In this document: one piece after another, positions 29,801 to 44,800 of the stretch
How the letters are laid out: every line of letters begins with the position of its first letter
Position numbering within the stretch: position 1 is the first letter of the stretch
Assembly (NCBI RefSeq): GCF_030504985.1
Contig: NZ_JASERU010000001.1
Location: 248,001-312,000 of the forward strand
Direction: 5' to 3'
Length of the DNA: 64,000 nucleotides
From: Fulvimonas sp. R45
Lineage (GTDB): Bacteria > Pseudomonadota > Gammaproteobacteria > Xanthomonadales > Rhodanobacteraceae
Position numbers and translations under genes: made by a program
The notes under the pieces: generated by a model
The model's input: the letters and a program-made list of their open reading frames with translations, nothing else
Database searches by the model: none
What the model was told of the DNA's origin: nothing

Positions 29801-32800
29801 GCCACCTGAGCTTCACGCTCTACCTCGACAGCGACAACGTGCTGGCGGAAAGCAACGACTCGGGCACCGCCGAAGGCAACAACACCGCCAGCATTGACGC
29901 GGACGTCACGCTGGCGCCGTACGCGGACCTGACCATCAGCGACCTGACCCTGGATCCGGCCGCCGGCATCCAGCCGGGCAGCACCGTCAACGCCAGCTGG
30001 ATCACGCACAACGACGGCAATATCGATATCGACGCGCCTTGGAGCGAAACGCTGCAGGTGCTCAACCTGTCCACCGGCAACGTCGTCGCCACCGTCACGC
30101 TGCGCGACGACCTGGCCGCCGGCGCCCTGGCCGCCGGCGCGACACGCACCCGCCACGCCAGCTTCACCTGGCCGACCGGGCTGGACGCCTCGGGCCGCTA
30201 TGCGATCACGGTACTGGCCGACAGCGCCAACGACATCGCCGAAGGCAACGGCCAAGGCACCGGCGAGACCAACAACAGCACCCAGCAGATCGTGGCGGTA
30301 GGCCCGGACCTGATTACCCGCAACCTGCAGGTGACCAGCCCGCAGATCATCGCCGGCGGCACGGTCACGATCACCTGGGACGACGTCAACCAGGGCGGCA
30401 GCGCCACCGGGATCGGCTTCAATGACCGCATCGTGGTGAAGAACCTCGACACGGGCCTCGTCCTGCTCGACAGCAGCGTGTTCTACGATCCGGCGCTCGG
30501 CGGCAACGGCCCCATCGCGCCCGGCGAAACCCGCAGCCGCAGCTTCACCTTCCGCCTGCCCGACGGACTCAGGGGCACGGGCAACATCGGCATCACGGTC
30601 ACCGCCGACCAGAACAGCGCGGGCACCGGCGTCCTCTACGAGACGAACCTGGACAACGACGCCGAGAGCAACAACAGCACGTCCACGCAAACGATTTCGA
30701 CCGCACAGAAATACGCCGATCTGGAAGTGACCAGTTTCACGGCGCCGGCCCAGGCGGTCGGCGGGCAAACGGTCGGCGTGAACTGGAGCGTCACCAACCA
30801 CGGCCTGACCTCGACCAGCGCAAGCTGGTCCGACGAGATCGTCTTCAGCACCGACGCCATCATCGGCAACGCCGACGACGTCGTGATCGGCACCGTGGAA
30901 CACGACGGCGCACTCGCCGTCGGCGACAGCTATACGGAGCAGGCCAACGTGGCGCTGCCGATCCGGGGCGACGGACACTACTACCTCGGCGTCATCACCG
31001 ACGCCAAGCAGGACGTGACCGAGCCGGACACACGCGCCGACAACGCAAGCTCCGCCCAGGCGCTCGCCATGGCGGCACCCTACGCCGACCTCGGCGTCAA
31101 GTCCGTCATCATGCCGGCAACCGCGCAGGACGGCGAGAACATCCTCGTCACCTGGCAGGTCGACAACACCGGCAACGCGCCGACCGACCTGGCGCTGTGG
31201 AACGACAGCGTGGTGCTTTCGAAGGACCCCACCGCGAGTTCCGACGACCTCGTCCTGGCCGGCTCGGTCACCCACGCCGGCGTGCTGGGCGTCGGCGACA
31301 GCTACACCGGCCGGGCGACGATCACCCTGCCGCGCGGCCTGACCGGCACCTACTACGTCATCGTCACCACCAACCGCAACAACACGGTGACCGAGCTGGG
31401 ACACACGGCCAACGACACCGCGGCCTCGGTGGGTACGCTCACCGTGGCCCTGGCCCCGACCGCGGATCTCGCGGTGGACAGCGTCACCGGACCGACGGCG
31501 CTGCGCCCCGGCGACGCCGCCACCGTCACCTACGTAGCCAGCAACCTGGGCGGCGCGGACGCCACCAATGCCTGGCGCGACCGCATCTTCCTGGTGGATG
31601 ACTCCGGCAACCGCTTCGAAGTGGCCAGCGTGCTCAACACGAGTCCGCTGGCGGCCGGCGCCAGCGTCACGCGCAGCGTGGCCGTCAAGGTGCCCGGCTC
31701 GCTCGCCAGGGGCAGCTATTACTGGGAAGTCCAGACCAACACCGACAACAGCGTGTTCGAGCGCGATGCGACGGGCAACAACCAGGCGCTTTCGGACGCC
31801 CCGGTCGCCATCGCCAAACCGGACCTGGCGGTTACCGCACTGACCGGCCCCGGCCTGGTCGTCTCGGGCAACACGCTGCACGTCCAATGGACCGTGGACA
31901 ACAACGGCGGGGCGGCACTCGGGACCTGGGTCGACCGCGTCTACCTGAAGCAGGGGAACACCACCACGCAGGTCGCCGAGGTGGCCGAAAGCGGCCCGCT
32001 GGCGACCGGCGCCAGCTACTCCGGCAGCGCCGACATCCAGATCCCCCTCGCCTACTCCGGCGAGTACCAGGTGATCGTGGTCACCGACGCGGTCAAGGCG
32101 CTGGACGATGCCTCGCGCACCGACAACACGCAGTCGACCGGCCTGACCGTGCAGACCGCCCCGCATGCGGATCTCGCCGTATCGGCCATCGTGGCCCCGC
32201 AAACCCTGATCGCGGACCCGGCCACGCTCGACGTGAGCTGGACCGTGACCAACCAGGGCAACGGCAGCAGCAATGCCGACGGGTGGACCGACCGCGTGGT
32301 GCTGTCCACGGACGACAACGTCGCCGACGGCACCGTGCTCGGCGAGTTCCACCGCGACGGCGCGCTGGCGCAGGGCGAGAGCTACACCGGCCAGCTGTCG
32401 GTGATGCTGCCCCCGGGCACCTCGAAGCACTACAAGTTGTTCGTGGTCACCGACGCGACCCACGCGGTGTTCGAGAACGGCGCGACCGCCAACGACACGC
32501 TGGAACTCGACCACGCCGTCGACGTGATGCCCAAGCCCTACGCCGACCTGCAGGTGCAATCCGTCACCACGCAGGGCACCGCCACCAGCGGCCAGCCGCT
32601 CACGGTGAGCTGGAGCGTGGCCAACAACGGCATCGGCATCACCGACACCGCGCAGTGGAGCGACCAGGTCTGGCTGAGCAGCCATCCCGACGGCACCGGC
32701 TCGGTCGTGCAATTGGCCTCGGCCGACCACATCGGCCAGCTCGCCGTGGGCGACGCCTACACGCGCAGCATCACCGTCACCCTGCCTAACGGCATCCAGG

Positions 32801-35800
32801 GCAACTACTACCTCAACGTGCGCACGGGCGGTCCGTTCGAATTCATCTACGGCAACAACGACGTCGGCCACAGCGCCGCCGTGCCGGTGCAACTGGCCCC
32901 CTCGCCCGACCTGGCCGTGCAATCGGTCAGCGTGCCGCAGGCGGCGCAGGAAGGCGCTCTGGTGGACATCGCCTGGACCGTCGTCAACCAGGGCGCGGCT
33001 GACGCGGTCGGCCCGTGGGTCGACACCGTCAAGCTGGTCCCCGCCGACGGCGGCGGCCAGGCGGTCGTGCTGGGCAACTTCACCTACGACCGCCCGCTCT
33101 CGCCCGGCATCACCTACACCCGCACCGAACAACTGCGCCTGCCTTCGAAGATCGAAGGGCTCTACCGGATCGAGATCGTCACCAACTCGGGCGGCAACAA
33201 CGACGTCTACGAATACGGCGCGGCAAGCCAGAACAACACCCTGATCTCCACCGATGCGTTCCAGGTGAGCCTGCTGAGCCGCCCGGACCTGCAAGTCGGC
33301 AGCGTGGTCGTGCCCGACCACGTGGCGGCAGGCACCAGCGCGGGCATCCAGTACACCATCACGAACCTCGGCTCGGTCGCGGCCAATGGCCACTGGCGCG
33401 ACAAGGTCTACCTCTCGCTCGACGGCACGCTGAGCGCCGACGACCAACTGGTCGGCGTCTACGACAACAACAGCGCGCTGGCGCCGACCGAGAGCTATTC
33501 CAACACCACCGCGTCCGTCAACATCCCCATCACCTGGCGCGGCGATGCCTACCTGATCGTGGTGGCCGACGGCGACTACAACGTCGACGAGTACCCCAAC
33601 GACAACAACAACATCAAGGCGGCGCACTTCTACGTCGACCCGCAGCCCTTCGCCGACCTGGTGACCAGCGACGTGGTCGCGCCCGACCAGGCCGTGCACG
33701 GCGCCAGCATCGACGTGCGCTACAAGGTCAGCAACCTGGGCAGCGCGCCCACCCGCGGCCTCACCGCCGACGTGGACAGCTGGACCGATACCGTCTGGCT
33801 GGCTAAGGACCCACGCCGGCCGGGCGCCAACAAGGGCGACGTGCTGCTGGGTTCGGTCAAGCACACCGGCAACCTCGCGGTGGGCGAGGACTACCTGGGC
33901 GACCTGCAGGTCACCGTTCCCGACGGCACCCTGAGCGGCCAATACTACGTCACGGTCTGGTCGGACGCCTACGACACCATCCTCGAGGACACGCTCGCCT
34001 CCAACATCAATCCGGACGATCCCACCCAGGTCGACAACAACAACTACAAGGCGCGGCCCATCAGCGTGCTCGGCATCACCCCGCCCGACCTGGTGGTGAC
34101 CAAGGTGGACGCGCCGGCGACGATCGACGCCGGCACCAGCCTCAGCTTCAGCTACACGGTCCAGAACCAGGGCGACCTGTTCAACGGCGCCTGGGTCGAC
34201 ACGGTCTACGTGGCCGACAACGCCGACCTGAGCAAGGCCAAGCACGTCTGGACCCTCGGCAGCTATACGCAGAACCGCGCGCTGAACAACGGCGAGTCGT
34301 ACACCGTCAGCCAGACCGTCCAGCTGGCGCCATCCATCAGCGGCAACTACATCATCGTCAAGACGAACGCCGATCCATGGACGCACGTGCACGAGTCGGA
34401 CGAGAGCAACGACACCCTGGCCAGCGCCGAGCTGGTCACGCCGCACCCCGCCGACCTGCAGGTCACCGCCGTGCAGTGCCAGCCGCAGAACTATTCCGGC
34501 GAGCTGACGCCGATCACCTGGACGGTCACCAACAGCGGCGATGCCGTGTGGGCGTCGACGGCCAGCTGGCAGGACTCGGTGTTCATCAGCACCGACCCCA
34601 CCTTCATCCCGAGCCGCGCCACGGCCCTGGGCGCGTTCGAACACAAGAACACCGGCGGCCTGGCCGCCGGCGCCAGCTACACCGTCACCGCCAATGTGCA
34701 GTTGCCGGCAGGCACCGGCGGCCGCTATTACATCTATGTCATTACCGACAGCGCCCGAAGCAGCTACGGCTTGCCGGCGAAGGCTGCGGACGAGATGGTC
34801 TCCGGCGGTTACAACAACGACGCGGCAAGCTACTACGGCCGCTCCGTCTACGAAGGCGCCAGCAACACCAACAACATCGGCGGTGCGCCGCTGAACATCA
34901 CCTATCGCGAAGCCGACCTGCAGATCGGCGCCATCACGATCGACAACCCGGCGCCGCAATCCGGCGACCTGGTGACCGTCACCTGGACGGTCACCAACCA
35001 GGGCACCCGCGCCACGCGCGTCAGCGACTGGTACGACGGCGTCTACCTGTCCAACGACGACTCGCTCGACACCGGCGACTATGCCCTGGTCGAGAACCGT
35101 TCCGGCCTGCAGCCGGTCCATCTGACCGACGCCAACGGCAATCCACGCTTCCTGCAACCCGGCGAGTCCTATACGCAGTCGGCCACGTTCCACCTGCCGC
35201 AGTCGATCAGCGGCAACTTCCACATCATCGTCAAGGCCGACACTTCCACCGCACCGGATGTCTACGAGGCCAGCACGATCCGCTCCGACCTGATCGGTAT
35301 CAGCGGCAGTGGCCCCGGTGCAGTGCTGGAATTCAAGGACGAAGGCAACAACGTCGCCTCGCTGGCCCTGCCGATTACCCTGGCCACCCCGCCCGACCTG
35401 CAGGTGGCCCAGGTCACCGCGCCCGACTCGGTGCTGGCCGGCCAGAGTTTCGGCGTGGACTACCGCGTGGTGAACGCCGGCGGCGCGACGCCCAGCGGAC
35501 AATCCAACTGGAACGACCTGGTCTACCTCTCGCGCGACCGCTTCCTCGACGTCAACAAGGACTACTACCTCGGCTACCTGGGCCACAGCGGCGGCCTCGC
35601 CGCAGGCGGCAGCTATGACGGCCATTTCCAGGTCACCGCCCCGAGCGACCTCGATGGTCCGTATTACGTCTTCGTGATCACCGACCCGGCGCAGGCTTTC
35701 GGCAGCGGCGTCTTCGGCAAAGTGCGCGAATTCGGCAACGACCAGAACAACGCCACCGCTGCGGCGCAGCCCATGCTGGTGGAAACGCCGCCGCCGGCCG

Positions 35801-38800
35801 ACCTCCAGGCCGTCGACGTCAGCGCGCCGGCCCAGGCCACCGTCGGCAGCCCGGTCACCATCACCTACTCGGTCACCAACAACTCGAGCAACACCGCCCA
35901 CGGCCAGTGGACGGACGCCATCTACCTGTCGCAGGACAACGGCTGGGACATCGGCGACATCCTGCTCGGCAAGGTCGGCCACGTCGGCGACCTTGCCGGC
36001 GGCGCCAGCTACTCCGGCACGCTCACCGCCGACCTGCCGCCGCTGAAGGACGGCAGCTGGCGCATCATCGTCCGCCCGGACCTGTACAACGAAGTCTACG
36101 AGGGCGACATCAGCTACGGACCCACCGGCCTGGTGATGGCCCCGGGCGAGGCGAACAACCTCACCGCCTCGGCCGCGACCATCCAGACCCAGGTGCCGCA
36201 GATCGCCGTCGCCAGTCCCACGCCGATCACCCTGTCCGACGGCCAGACCCTGCTCTACAAGGTCAGCGTGGCCGCCGGCCAGACCCTGCGCGTGCTGCTC
36301 GATTCCAGCGCGACCAACGGCGACAACGAGCTGTTCGTGCGCTACGGCGACATTCCCACCAGCTTCGCCTACGACGCTGCCTACACCGACGCGGCCTCGG
36401 CGGACCAGCAGGCGCTGATCCCCAGCACCCAGGCCGGCGACTACTACATCCTGGTGCGCTCGCGCAGCGGCAACGCCGTGCCCGCCACCCTGCGCGCTGA
36501 CCTGCTGCCGCTGTCCATCACCAAGGTCACGCCGGACAACGGCGGCGTGGGCGACGACGACCACCGCTGGGTCACGCTGGACATCTACGGCTCAAGCTTC
36601 CAGGCCGGCGCCATCGTCAAGCTGACCCGGCCGGGCGTCTACGAGGCTGAGCCGGACCGCTGGCAGGTGCTGGACGCCACCCACATCCGCGCCGTGTTCG
36701 ACACGCGCAACTTCCCGCTCGGACTGTACGACGTCACCGTCGTCAATCCCGATGGACAGAGCGTCACCGAGGCCGACCGCTACCTACTCCAGCGCGGCAT
36801 CGAGGACGACGTCACCATCGGCATCGGCGGCCCGCGCAACCTCGAACCGGGCGACGCAGCCACCTATTCGGTATCGCTGCAGAGCCTCACCAACGTCGAC
36901 ACGCCCTACGTGCGCTTCGACATCGGCGCGGTCGAGATGGGCTACAACAAGTACCTGCTCGACGAACTGAACCTGCCCTACGCGATATTCGGCTCCAACG
37001 TGGGCGGCTCGCCGTTCGGCAACACCGCCGGCGCACCGGCCAACACGCAGGGCTACGGCCAGACGCCCGGGACCCAGCCGCGCAGCGACATCCCGTGGGC
37101 GTCGCTGGACGGCACGGAAAACACCAGCGGCTACAACCTGGCGCCGGGTTACGCCTTCGACGTGGCCGACCACGGCTTCGTCGGCATGACCTTCCAGCTC
37201 CAGACCTACCCGGGCCTGACGGCATGGGTGAACGGCGACTTCGACGCACTGCGCGACGCGCTGTACGCCACCCATCCGGACTGGAAGGCGCAAGGCATCC
37301 TCGACGGGGGCGTCAGTGGATTGGACAAGATCCAGAAAGGCCTTACGGCACGCTTCCTGGATCCGGACCTTCGGGCCTTGACCGATGTCGAAGCGATGTC
37401 CGAATCGTTCGAGATGAACATCGTGGGTGCGGCCACGGCGCTGACGCGCGACGAGTTCGTCGCCGAGCAGACCGCGTACGCCCTGCGCCTGCGCAATGCC
37501 GTGCTCGCGGATGCGGACGCGCCCAGCGCCCTGGCCGTGCTCGCCGCCGACCCGACGCAATGGGTCGACGGCTGGCTGGCCGCGCTGGAAGCCTCGGGCA
37601 TGCTGCTCCCGGCCGACCAGGCGCCACCGATCTCCACCAACCCGCAGGTGGTCAGCCTCAACGCCACGCTGGCCGCCGGCATCCTGATGTCCAAGGGCGG
37701 CGACAGCTATCGTACGCAGGCCGACATCCTGGGCTTCTTCGCCAAGGTGCAGCAGTGGTATGGCGACACCGCGACTTATGCGGGCGATCCCGACGCGGCT
37801 ACCGGCGCGATCGATCACTACGAGACGCGCACGGACCCGGCGAGCGGGGCACAGGTCCAGGTTCCCGTACCGGCCATGGCCAACCCGGCCGACTACGACC
37901 AGCACGCCGGCCGTACCCTGCAATTCGAGAACTTCACCGTCTTCGTCGGCAGCCAGGCCGAACTCGAGTACCTGCGCAACGAAGGCCTGCTCGACCAGGA
38001 CTTCAACCCACTGCCCGCCAAGGGCCTGAACCTGGCACAGTACCTGCAGCTGGTGGCGGGCCAGAGCAACGTCGACGACACCGCGATCAGCGTGCAGGGT
38101 CCGCAAGGCCAGAGCATGGCCAGCGACGGCAGCGTCTACGTGCCCGCCGCCACGCCCCTGCCCTACAGCTTCGCCTTCAGCAATCCCGGCACGCAGGGCG
38201 TGGGCCAGATCCGCATCGTCTCACAGCTCGACCCGAGCCTGGACCCGCGTTCGCTGCGCCTGGGCGACCTGAAGATCGGCGACATCAACATCCACGTGCC
38301 GGCCGACCGCGCCAACTTCCAGGGCGACTTCGACTTCACCGGCAGCAAGGGCTTCATCCTGCGCGTGAGCGCGGGTATCGACGTAGCATCGCGCACGGCC
38401 ACCTGGCTGCTGCAGGCCATCGATCCGGCCACCGGCGAGGTGATGAAGGACCTCACCCGCGCCTTGCTCGAGCCGACCGGAGGCTCGCAACCGGCCAGCG
38501 GCTTCGTCAGCTACACGGTGGCCGCCGCGAGCGGCGCCGTGTCGGGCGCGCACATCGTCACCGGCGCGCGCATCTTCTTCGACGACACGCCGCCGATCGA
38601 CAGCGCCGCCGTCACCACCACGCTGGACGCCACCGCGCCGACTACCAAGGTGGACGTCACCGCCACCGGCACCGACGCCCAAGGCAACCCCACCTACGAC
38701 GTCAAGTGGACCGCCACCGACGACGCCAGCGGCATCCGCTACGTCACCGTCTACGTCGCCACCGACGGCGGCGACTTCAAGATCTGGCAGCGCCAGGTCG

Positions 38801-41800
38801 GCCCCCGCCAGACCGAAGCCACCTTCACCGGCGAAGCCGGCCACCGCTACGAATTCCTCGCCGCGGCCACCGACAACGCCGGCAACCGCGAGGCGGCGAT
38901 GGTCACCAACGCCGTGCTGCCCGACGACGGCAGCCGGCAGCAGGTGCTCGACGGCCTGGGCGTCACGCCCGGCGTCGAGCAGACCGCGCAGGTGCCGCAG
39001 GCGCCGGCCGACCGCAGCTACCCCGACAATGCGCTGTTCCAGCAGGCCACCCAGCTCGTGCCGGGCCAGGTCGCCAGTGTGGGCGCGGGCGACCTGCGCA
39101 ACGTGCTGGCGCCGTTCGCCGCGCGCGGCTTCGCCGATGGCTTCGCCACCGGCGCGGCCGACATCGGCGCGATGGCGATGGTGCAACTCCCCGACGGCTC
39201 GGTGCTGGTCAGTGCTGGTGCCGAACGCAACGAGGTCTACCATTACGATGCGCGTGGCGGCCACGACACCACGCCACTGTTCACGCTCGATGCGCCGGTG
39301 CTCGACATGGCGGTCGATGCGCTCGGCCAGTTGTGGGTCATGACTGGCGACGAACTGGTGCAGGTCGATCCGTCCAGCGGCGCGATCCTGCGCCACCTGC
39401 AGGGACCGGACGGCCAGCCACTGACATATGCGCTGGCGATCCAGCCGGGCACGGGCGACATCTACGTGTCGGCCAGCGACGGCATCGACGTCTTCAACCC
39501 CAACCAAGCCGATCCCAGCCTGGCTTGGCAGCACTTCAGCAACACCCGCGTGGGCGACCTCGCCTTCGGCCCGGACGGCCGCCTGTGGGGCATACGCTGG
39601 ACCGGCAGCGACATCACCGCCGCCGATCCGAACGGCACCACCGACATCGTGAGCTTCCCGATGAGCGGCACCACGCTCGGCCGCGCGGAACTCGAATACC
39701 GCCTGGCCGGCGTGGTCGACTCGATCGCCTTCGGCCAGCCGGGCAGCCTGCTCGACGGCCTGCTGTTCGCCTCGGGCGGCCTCGACCAGCACGTGCAGGT
39801 GGACGGAGTCGCCGACACCACCCACGGTTCCTCTGTGTGGATGATCGCGCTCGACTCCCGCCGCGTGCTGCAGGTTGCCGGTGGCGGCACGCAGGGCGAG
39901 GCGCTGCTCACCACGGCCGACGGCCGCATCCTGGTGGCGCAGACCCACCACGTGGACGAGATCACGCCCGCCCAGGCACCCAAGGTCGTCGCCACCAGCG
40001 TGCCCGACGGCGCCCTGGTGCCGCTGCCGCTGAACCAGATCGCCGTGCAGTTCGACCAGGCCATGTGGCTGGGTACGGACCCGCAATCGGCGCTGGACGA
40101 CGCCTCCAGCATCTTCGACGTCGCCAACTTCAGCCTGACCCCGGACGGCGTCGGTGCCACCGCCATCCACCCCGCCAGCGTGCGCTGGGATGCGGCCACG
40201 CACACCGCCTACCTCGACGTCAGCGGCCTGGCCGCCGGCCACTACCAGCTCACCGTCAGCGGCGGCCTGCGCAGCGGCATGCAGCTGGCGATCGGGCAGG
40301 ACACCGTCACCGGCTTCACCGCGCTGCTCGATATGAGCTCGCAGGTACACATCGCCTTCAGCCACACCCGCTCCGACCAGGCCACCGGCGAAGTCAGCTA
40401 CGACGTCAGCCTCACCAACGTCGGCACCGACGACATCGACGGCCCGCTGATGCTGCTGCTCGACCCGGGCGCGTACTTCGGCGACAGCATCACCGGCGCC
40501 AGCCAGGGCGGCGGCGACCAGGCGAACCTGTGGGTACTCGACCTCACCGGCGCGCTGCAGGCCCTCGGCGGCAAGCTGGCCGTGGGCGCCACGCTGGCCG
40601 ACCAGACCATCAGCGTGGTGCCGGCCAGCGCCTTCAGCGGCCCCGGCGGGCTGCCGGACCTGGCCAAGTTCAACCTGGGCCACGGCATCTACGCCGTGCC
40701 GCAGGCCAACCTTCCGCCGAGCCTGGGGCTGGTGATGCCGGCGACCGACACCAGCGGCGACGGCAGCGACGATGACGGCAGCAGCGGCGGCGACGGTACG
40801 ACCGACAGCGGCAACGGCACCCTCTCCACCATCGACTACAGCGCCGACACCTTCCCGGTCGCCGCCGCGGTCGGCCAGCCGTGGAGCGCCCAGGTCGACG
40901 CGCTCGACCCCGACGGCACCGTGTTCCACTGGCAGCTCGTGCAGGCCCCCGCCGGGCTCACGCTGACGCCCGAAGACGGCTACACCACCGACGACGACGG
41001 CCACTACCACGCCACCGCCACCCTGAACTGGACGCCCGGCGCCAATGCACCGGCCGACAGCCTGGTGGTGCTGCGCGTGCAGGACAGCCGCGGCGGCGTC
41101 GCCCTGCGCACCCTCCACCTGCCCGTCGCGGGCGGCAACCACGCGCCCACGCTGGCGCCGATCGACACGATCACGCTCGACGAAGGCCAGGCGTTGTCGC
41201 TGCCGCTCGTCGCGGCCGACGCCGACGGCGACCTGCTGACGCTCGCCGTCGCCAACCTGCCGCCGGGCGCCAGCTTCGACGCCCGCACTGGCCTGTTGTC
41301 CTGGACGCCGGGCTACGACCAGGCCGGCACCTACCACGACGTCACCGTCACCGTCAGCGACGGCAAGACGACCACCCGGCAGCAATTCGACATCGTGGTC
41401 GCGCAGGCCCAGCCGGCCCCGGTGCTGGCCCCCGTCGCGGCGCAAACCCTGCGCGAGGGCGACGCCTTCGGCCTGCAGCTCAACGGCCGCCTGCCCGGCG
41501 GCGCGAGCTTCGCCGACGGCACCACGGTCGCCCTGAGCTACAGCGCCCCGCTGCTGCCAGGCGGCATGACCCTCAACAGCGACACCGGCTGGCTGGCCTG
41601 GACGCCTGGCTACGACCAGCACGGCAGCTTCAGCGTCGCGGTCACGCTCACCGCCACCTACACCCTGCCCGACGGCAGCACGGTGGTCCGCAGTGCCACG
41701 CAGACGCTCGCCCTCGACGTGCTCAACGCCAACGGCGCACCGGTGTTCGACGCCAGCCTCGGCGATACCTGGAACCTGCTCGAAGGCCAGCCGCTGCGCA

Positions 41801-44800
41801 TCAGCGTGTTCGCCTTCGACCCGGACAACCCCGGTTTCGTACCCAAGATCCGCCTGGCGCCCGGCGGCCAGCCCGTGCAGCAGGACGCCACCACGCCGGC
41901 CACCGTCAGTTACCAGGTGCTGGGCCTGCCCGCAGGCGCCACGTTCGATCCGGACACATTGGAAATCCAGTGGACGCCGGGCTACGCCCAGGCCGGCACC
42001 TACCACGTCACGGTGGTCGCCACCGACGACGGCGACGGCACCGGCTCGCCGGCCGTCAGCCAGGTGACCATCCCCATCGTGGTGGCCGACACCAACCGCG
42101 CCCCGGTGATCGCGCCGATCGGCAACGCCTTCGTCGACAAGGGCGCCACGCTCGACATCCCGGTCGACGTCACCGACGTGGACGGCAACCCGCTCCAGCT
42201 CACCTTCGACGGCCTGCCCCGCTTCGCCACCTGGACCCAGGACCCGGCCAGCGGCGACGGCCACGTCACCGGCACGCTGCACTTCGCCCCTGGCGACAAC
42301 GACCGCGGCGACTACACCGTCACCGTGACCGCCCGCGACAACGGCGACGGCGACCCCAGCCGCGTGCTCACCAGCGCGGTCAGCTTCGTGCTCACCGCCC
42401 GCAGCACCAGCGAGCCGCCGGTGTTCGCCCTGCCCACGCAGATCGTGGCCGTGGCCGGCCAGCCGATCAGCCTGCCGATCTCGGTCAGCGACGCCGACCA
42501 GGACGCGCTCACCTTCGGCGCCACCGGCCTGCCGGTCGGCGCCCAGCTCACGCCGCAGGTCCAGTACGGCCAGGCGCTGTTCACCTGGACGCCGACCGCC
42601 GACGACGTCGGCGGCCACGACCTCGTGTTCACCGTCACCGACAGCGGCCTGCCCCCGCAGGACGCCGGCTACGCCAACCCGGCGGACCCGGTGCCCAACG
42701 TGGTCAGCCATACCGTGCGCATCGTGGTGCGCGCGGCCGACACGCCGCCGCAGCTGCTCGGGCTGCAACTCAACGGCCAGACGGTCGCCGACAGCGCCGA
42801 TCCGGCCACGCCCGTGCAGTTGACCGCCACCGAGGGCACGCCGCTCGCGCTCGACCTGTTCGCCAACGATCCCGACACCGACCTGGTCAGTTGGACGGCC
42901 ACCGGCCTGCCGCCGGGCATGACCCTGGCGGTGCCCGCCAGCGGCGGCGGCAACCGCGCCACGCTGAACTGGACGCCCGGCCTGTTCGCCGCGCAGAGCG
43001 ACAACGTCGGCGGCACCAGCCCCGGCACCTACCGCTTCGATGTCATCGGCAGCGACGGCTACGCCAGCTTCGTGCGCCACTTCGAGGTCCACGTGGGCAA
43101 CGTCGACCAGGCGCCGGTGATCCTGCCGGTGCCGCTGCAGCTGGCGAACGAGGGCAGCACGCTGTCCTTCACCGTGCGCTCGCTCGACGCCGACGGCGAT
43201 CCCATCCAGACCAGCCTGGTCTACGACGACGGCACGCCGCCCGGCGTGAACTTCAACCCGGCCACCGGCGCGTTCGAATGGACGCCCGGCTACGACGTGG
43301 TGGACAACGCCACCGCCGGCAACCGTGACTTCAGCTTCACCTTCAAGGCCACCGACGGCACGCTCACCACCACCCAGACCGTCGACGTGCGCGTGTTCGA
43401 CAGCAACCGCGCACCCACGCTCGGCGTGGGCAACCACCTGGCCGTGGTCGGCCAGACGCTGAGCCTGCCCATCCACCTCGGCGGCAACGCCAGCGACGGC
43501 ATCACCGTCAGCGACCCCGACGGCGCCGCGCAGACGCAGGCGCTCACGGTCAGCTTCCTCGGCCTGCCCGAGGGCGCGCAGTACGACGCCCAGGCCCACG
43601 CCCTGACGTGGACACCCGGCCCCGGCCAGGTGGGCGACGTCGTCATCACCGCCCAGGTCAGCGACGGCCACGCCACCACGCAGCAGACCTTCGTCGTGCG
43701 CGTGGGCGCCGACGGGAGCGCCAACGCCCCCAGTGTGCTCATCGACAGCGTACCCAGCACCCCGGCCCTTCCCGGCCAGGCGGTGCTGGTCACCGTGCGC
43801 GCGAGCAGCTTCGGCCGCATCGCCAGCCTCACCGCGCAGGTGCGCGGCACCGGCATGGGTACCGATACATGGCAGACCGTGGCGCTGGACAGCTCCGGCC
43901 GCTTCCACGTGCAGGCCACCCAGCCCGGCCTGGTCGACGTGCGCGTGATCGCCACCGACGCGGACGGCAACACCACCACGCAAGACCAACAGCTGCGCAT
44001 CAAGGACCCGACCGACACGACCGCCCCCGCGCTCGTCTGGACCGGCGCCCTGCAGGGCGCCACGCCGGACGGCCGCCCGCTGGACATCACCAGCCCCACC
44101 GACCTGCAAGCCACGCTCGACGAGCAGCAGGCCATGGGCTACCGCCTGCAGATCGCGCCCGCCGGCAGCGACCAGTGGCAGACCCTCGCCGACCCATCGC
44201 TGGCCGCCGCGGCCGTCGACCAGTCGCTGGCCCTCGCCACCCTCGACCCGGCCGACTTCGACAACGGTGTGTACCAGTTGCGTTTCACCGCCTGGGATCT
44301 CGCCGGCCGCACCAGCGAGATCGACGCACGCATCATCGTCGACACCGCGCAGAAGACCGCACCGGTCGCTTCCGCCATCGACGCCACCTACACGCTCGGC
44401 GGCCATGACTTCGCCGTGGCGCGCACGTTCGGCGGCCAGGGCGGCGGCTTCGGCAACTGGAGCCTCACCGGCTTCGACAGCCACCTCACCACCGACCAGA
44501 ACGCCACCACCGCCAGCGGCGCCACCGCCGCCTGGACGGTCGGCGCGCGCGTCTGGCTGACCCTGCCCACGAGCCTCGCCGCGTCGCACGACCTGACCCA
44601 CCTGAGCTTCACCCTGGGCACCGTCGGTACGCCGCTGGATGCCTCGCCTTCCTCGCCCATCGTCTACCGAGCCAGCTTCGGCAGCGACCAGGGCTGGCAG
44701 TTGCAGGCCATCGACGGCGACCACCTGCAACGCATGGGCGGCCACCTGTACGACGAGCTCACTGGCCTGCCCTGGGTGCCCTCGGGCTACCAGTTGACCG

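Noticed and set aside
29575-36564. Minus-strand open frame of 2,329 codons opposite the CARDB array
   Set aside because: Same artefact: lack of stops from high GC at third positions; no recognisable domain or ribosome-binding site.
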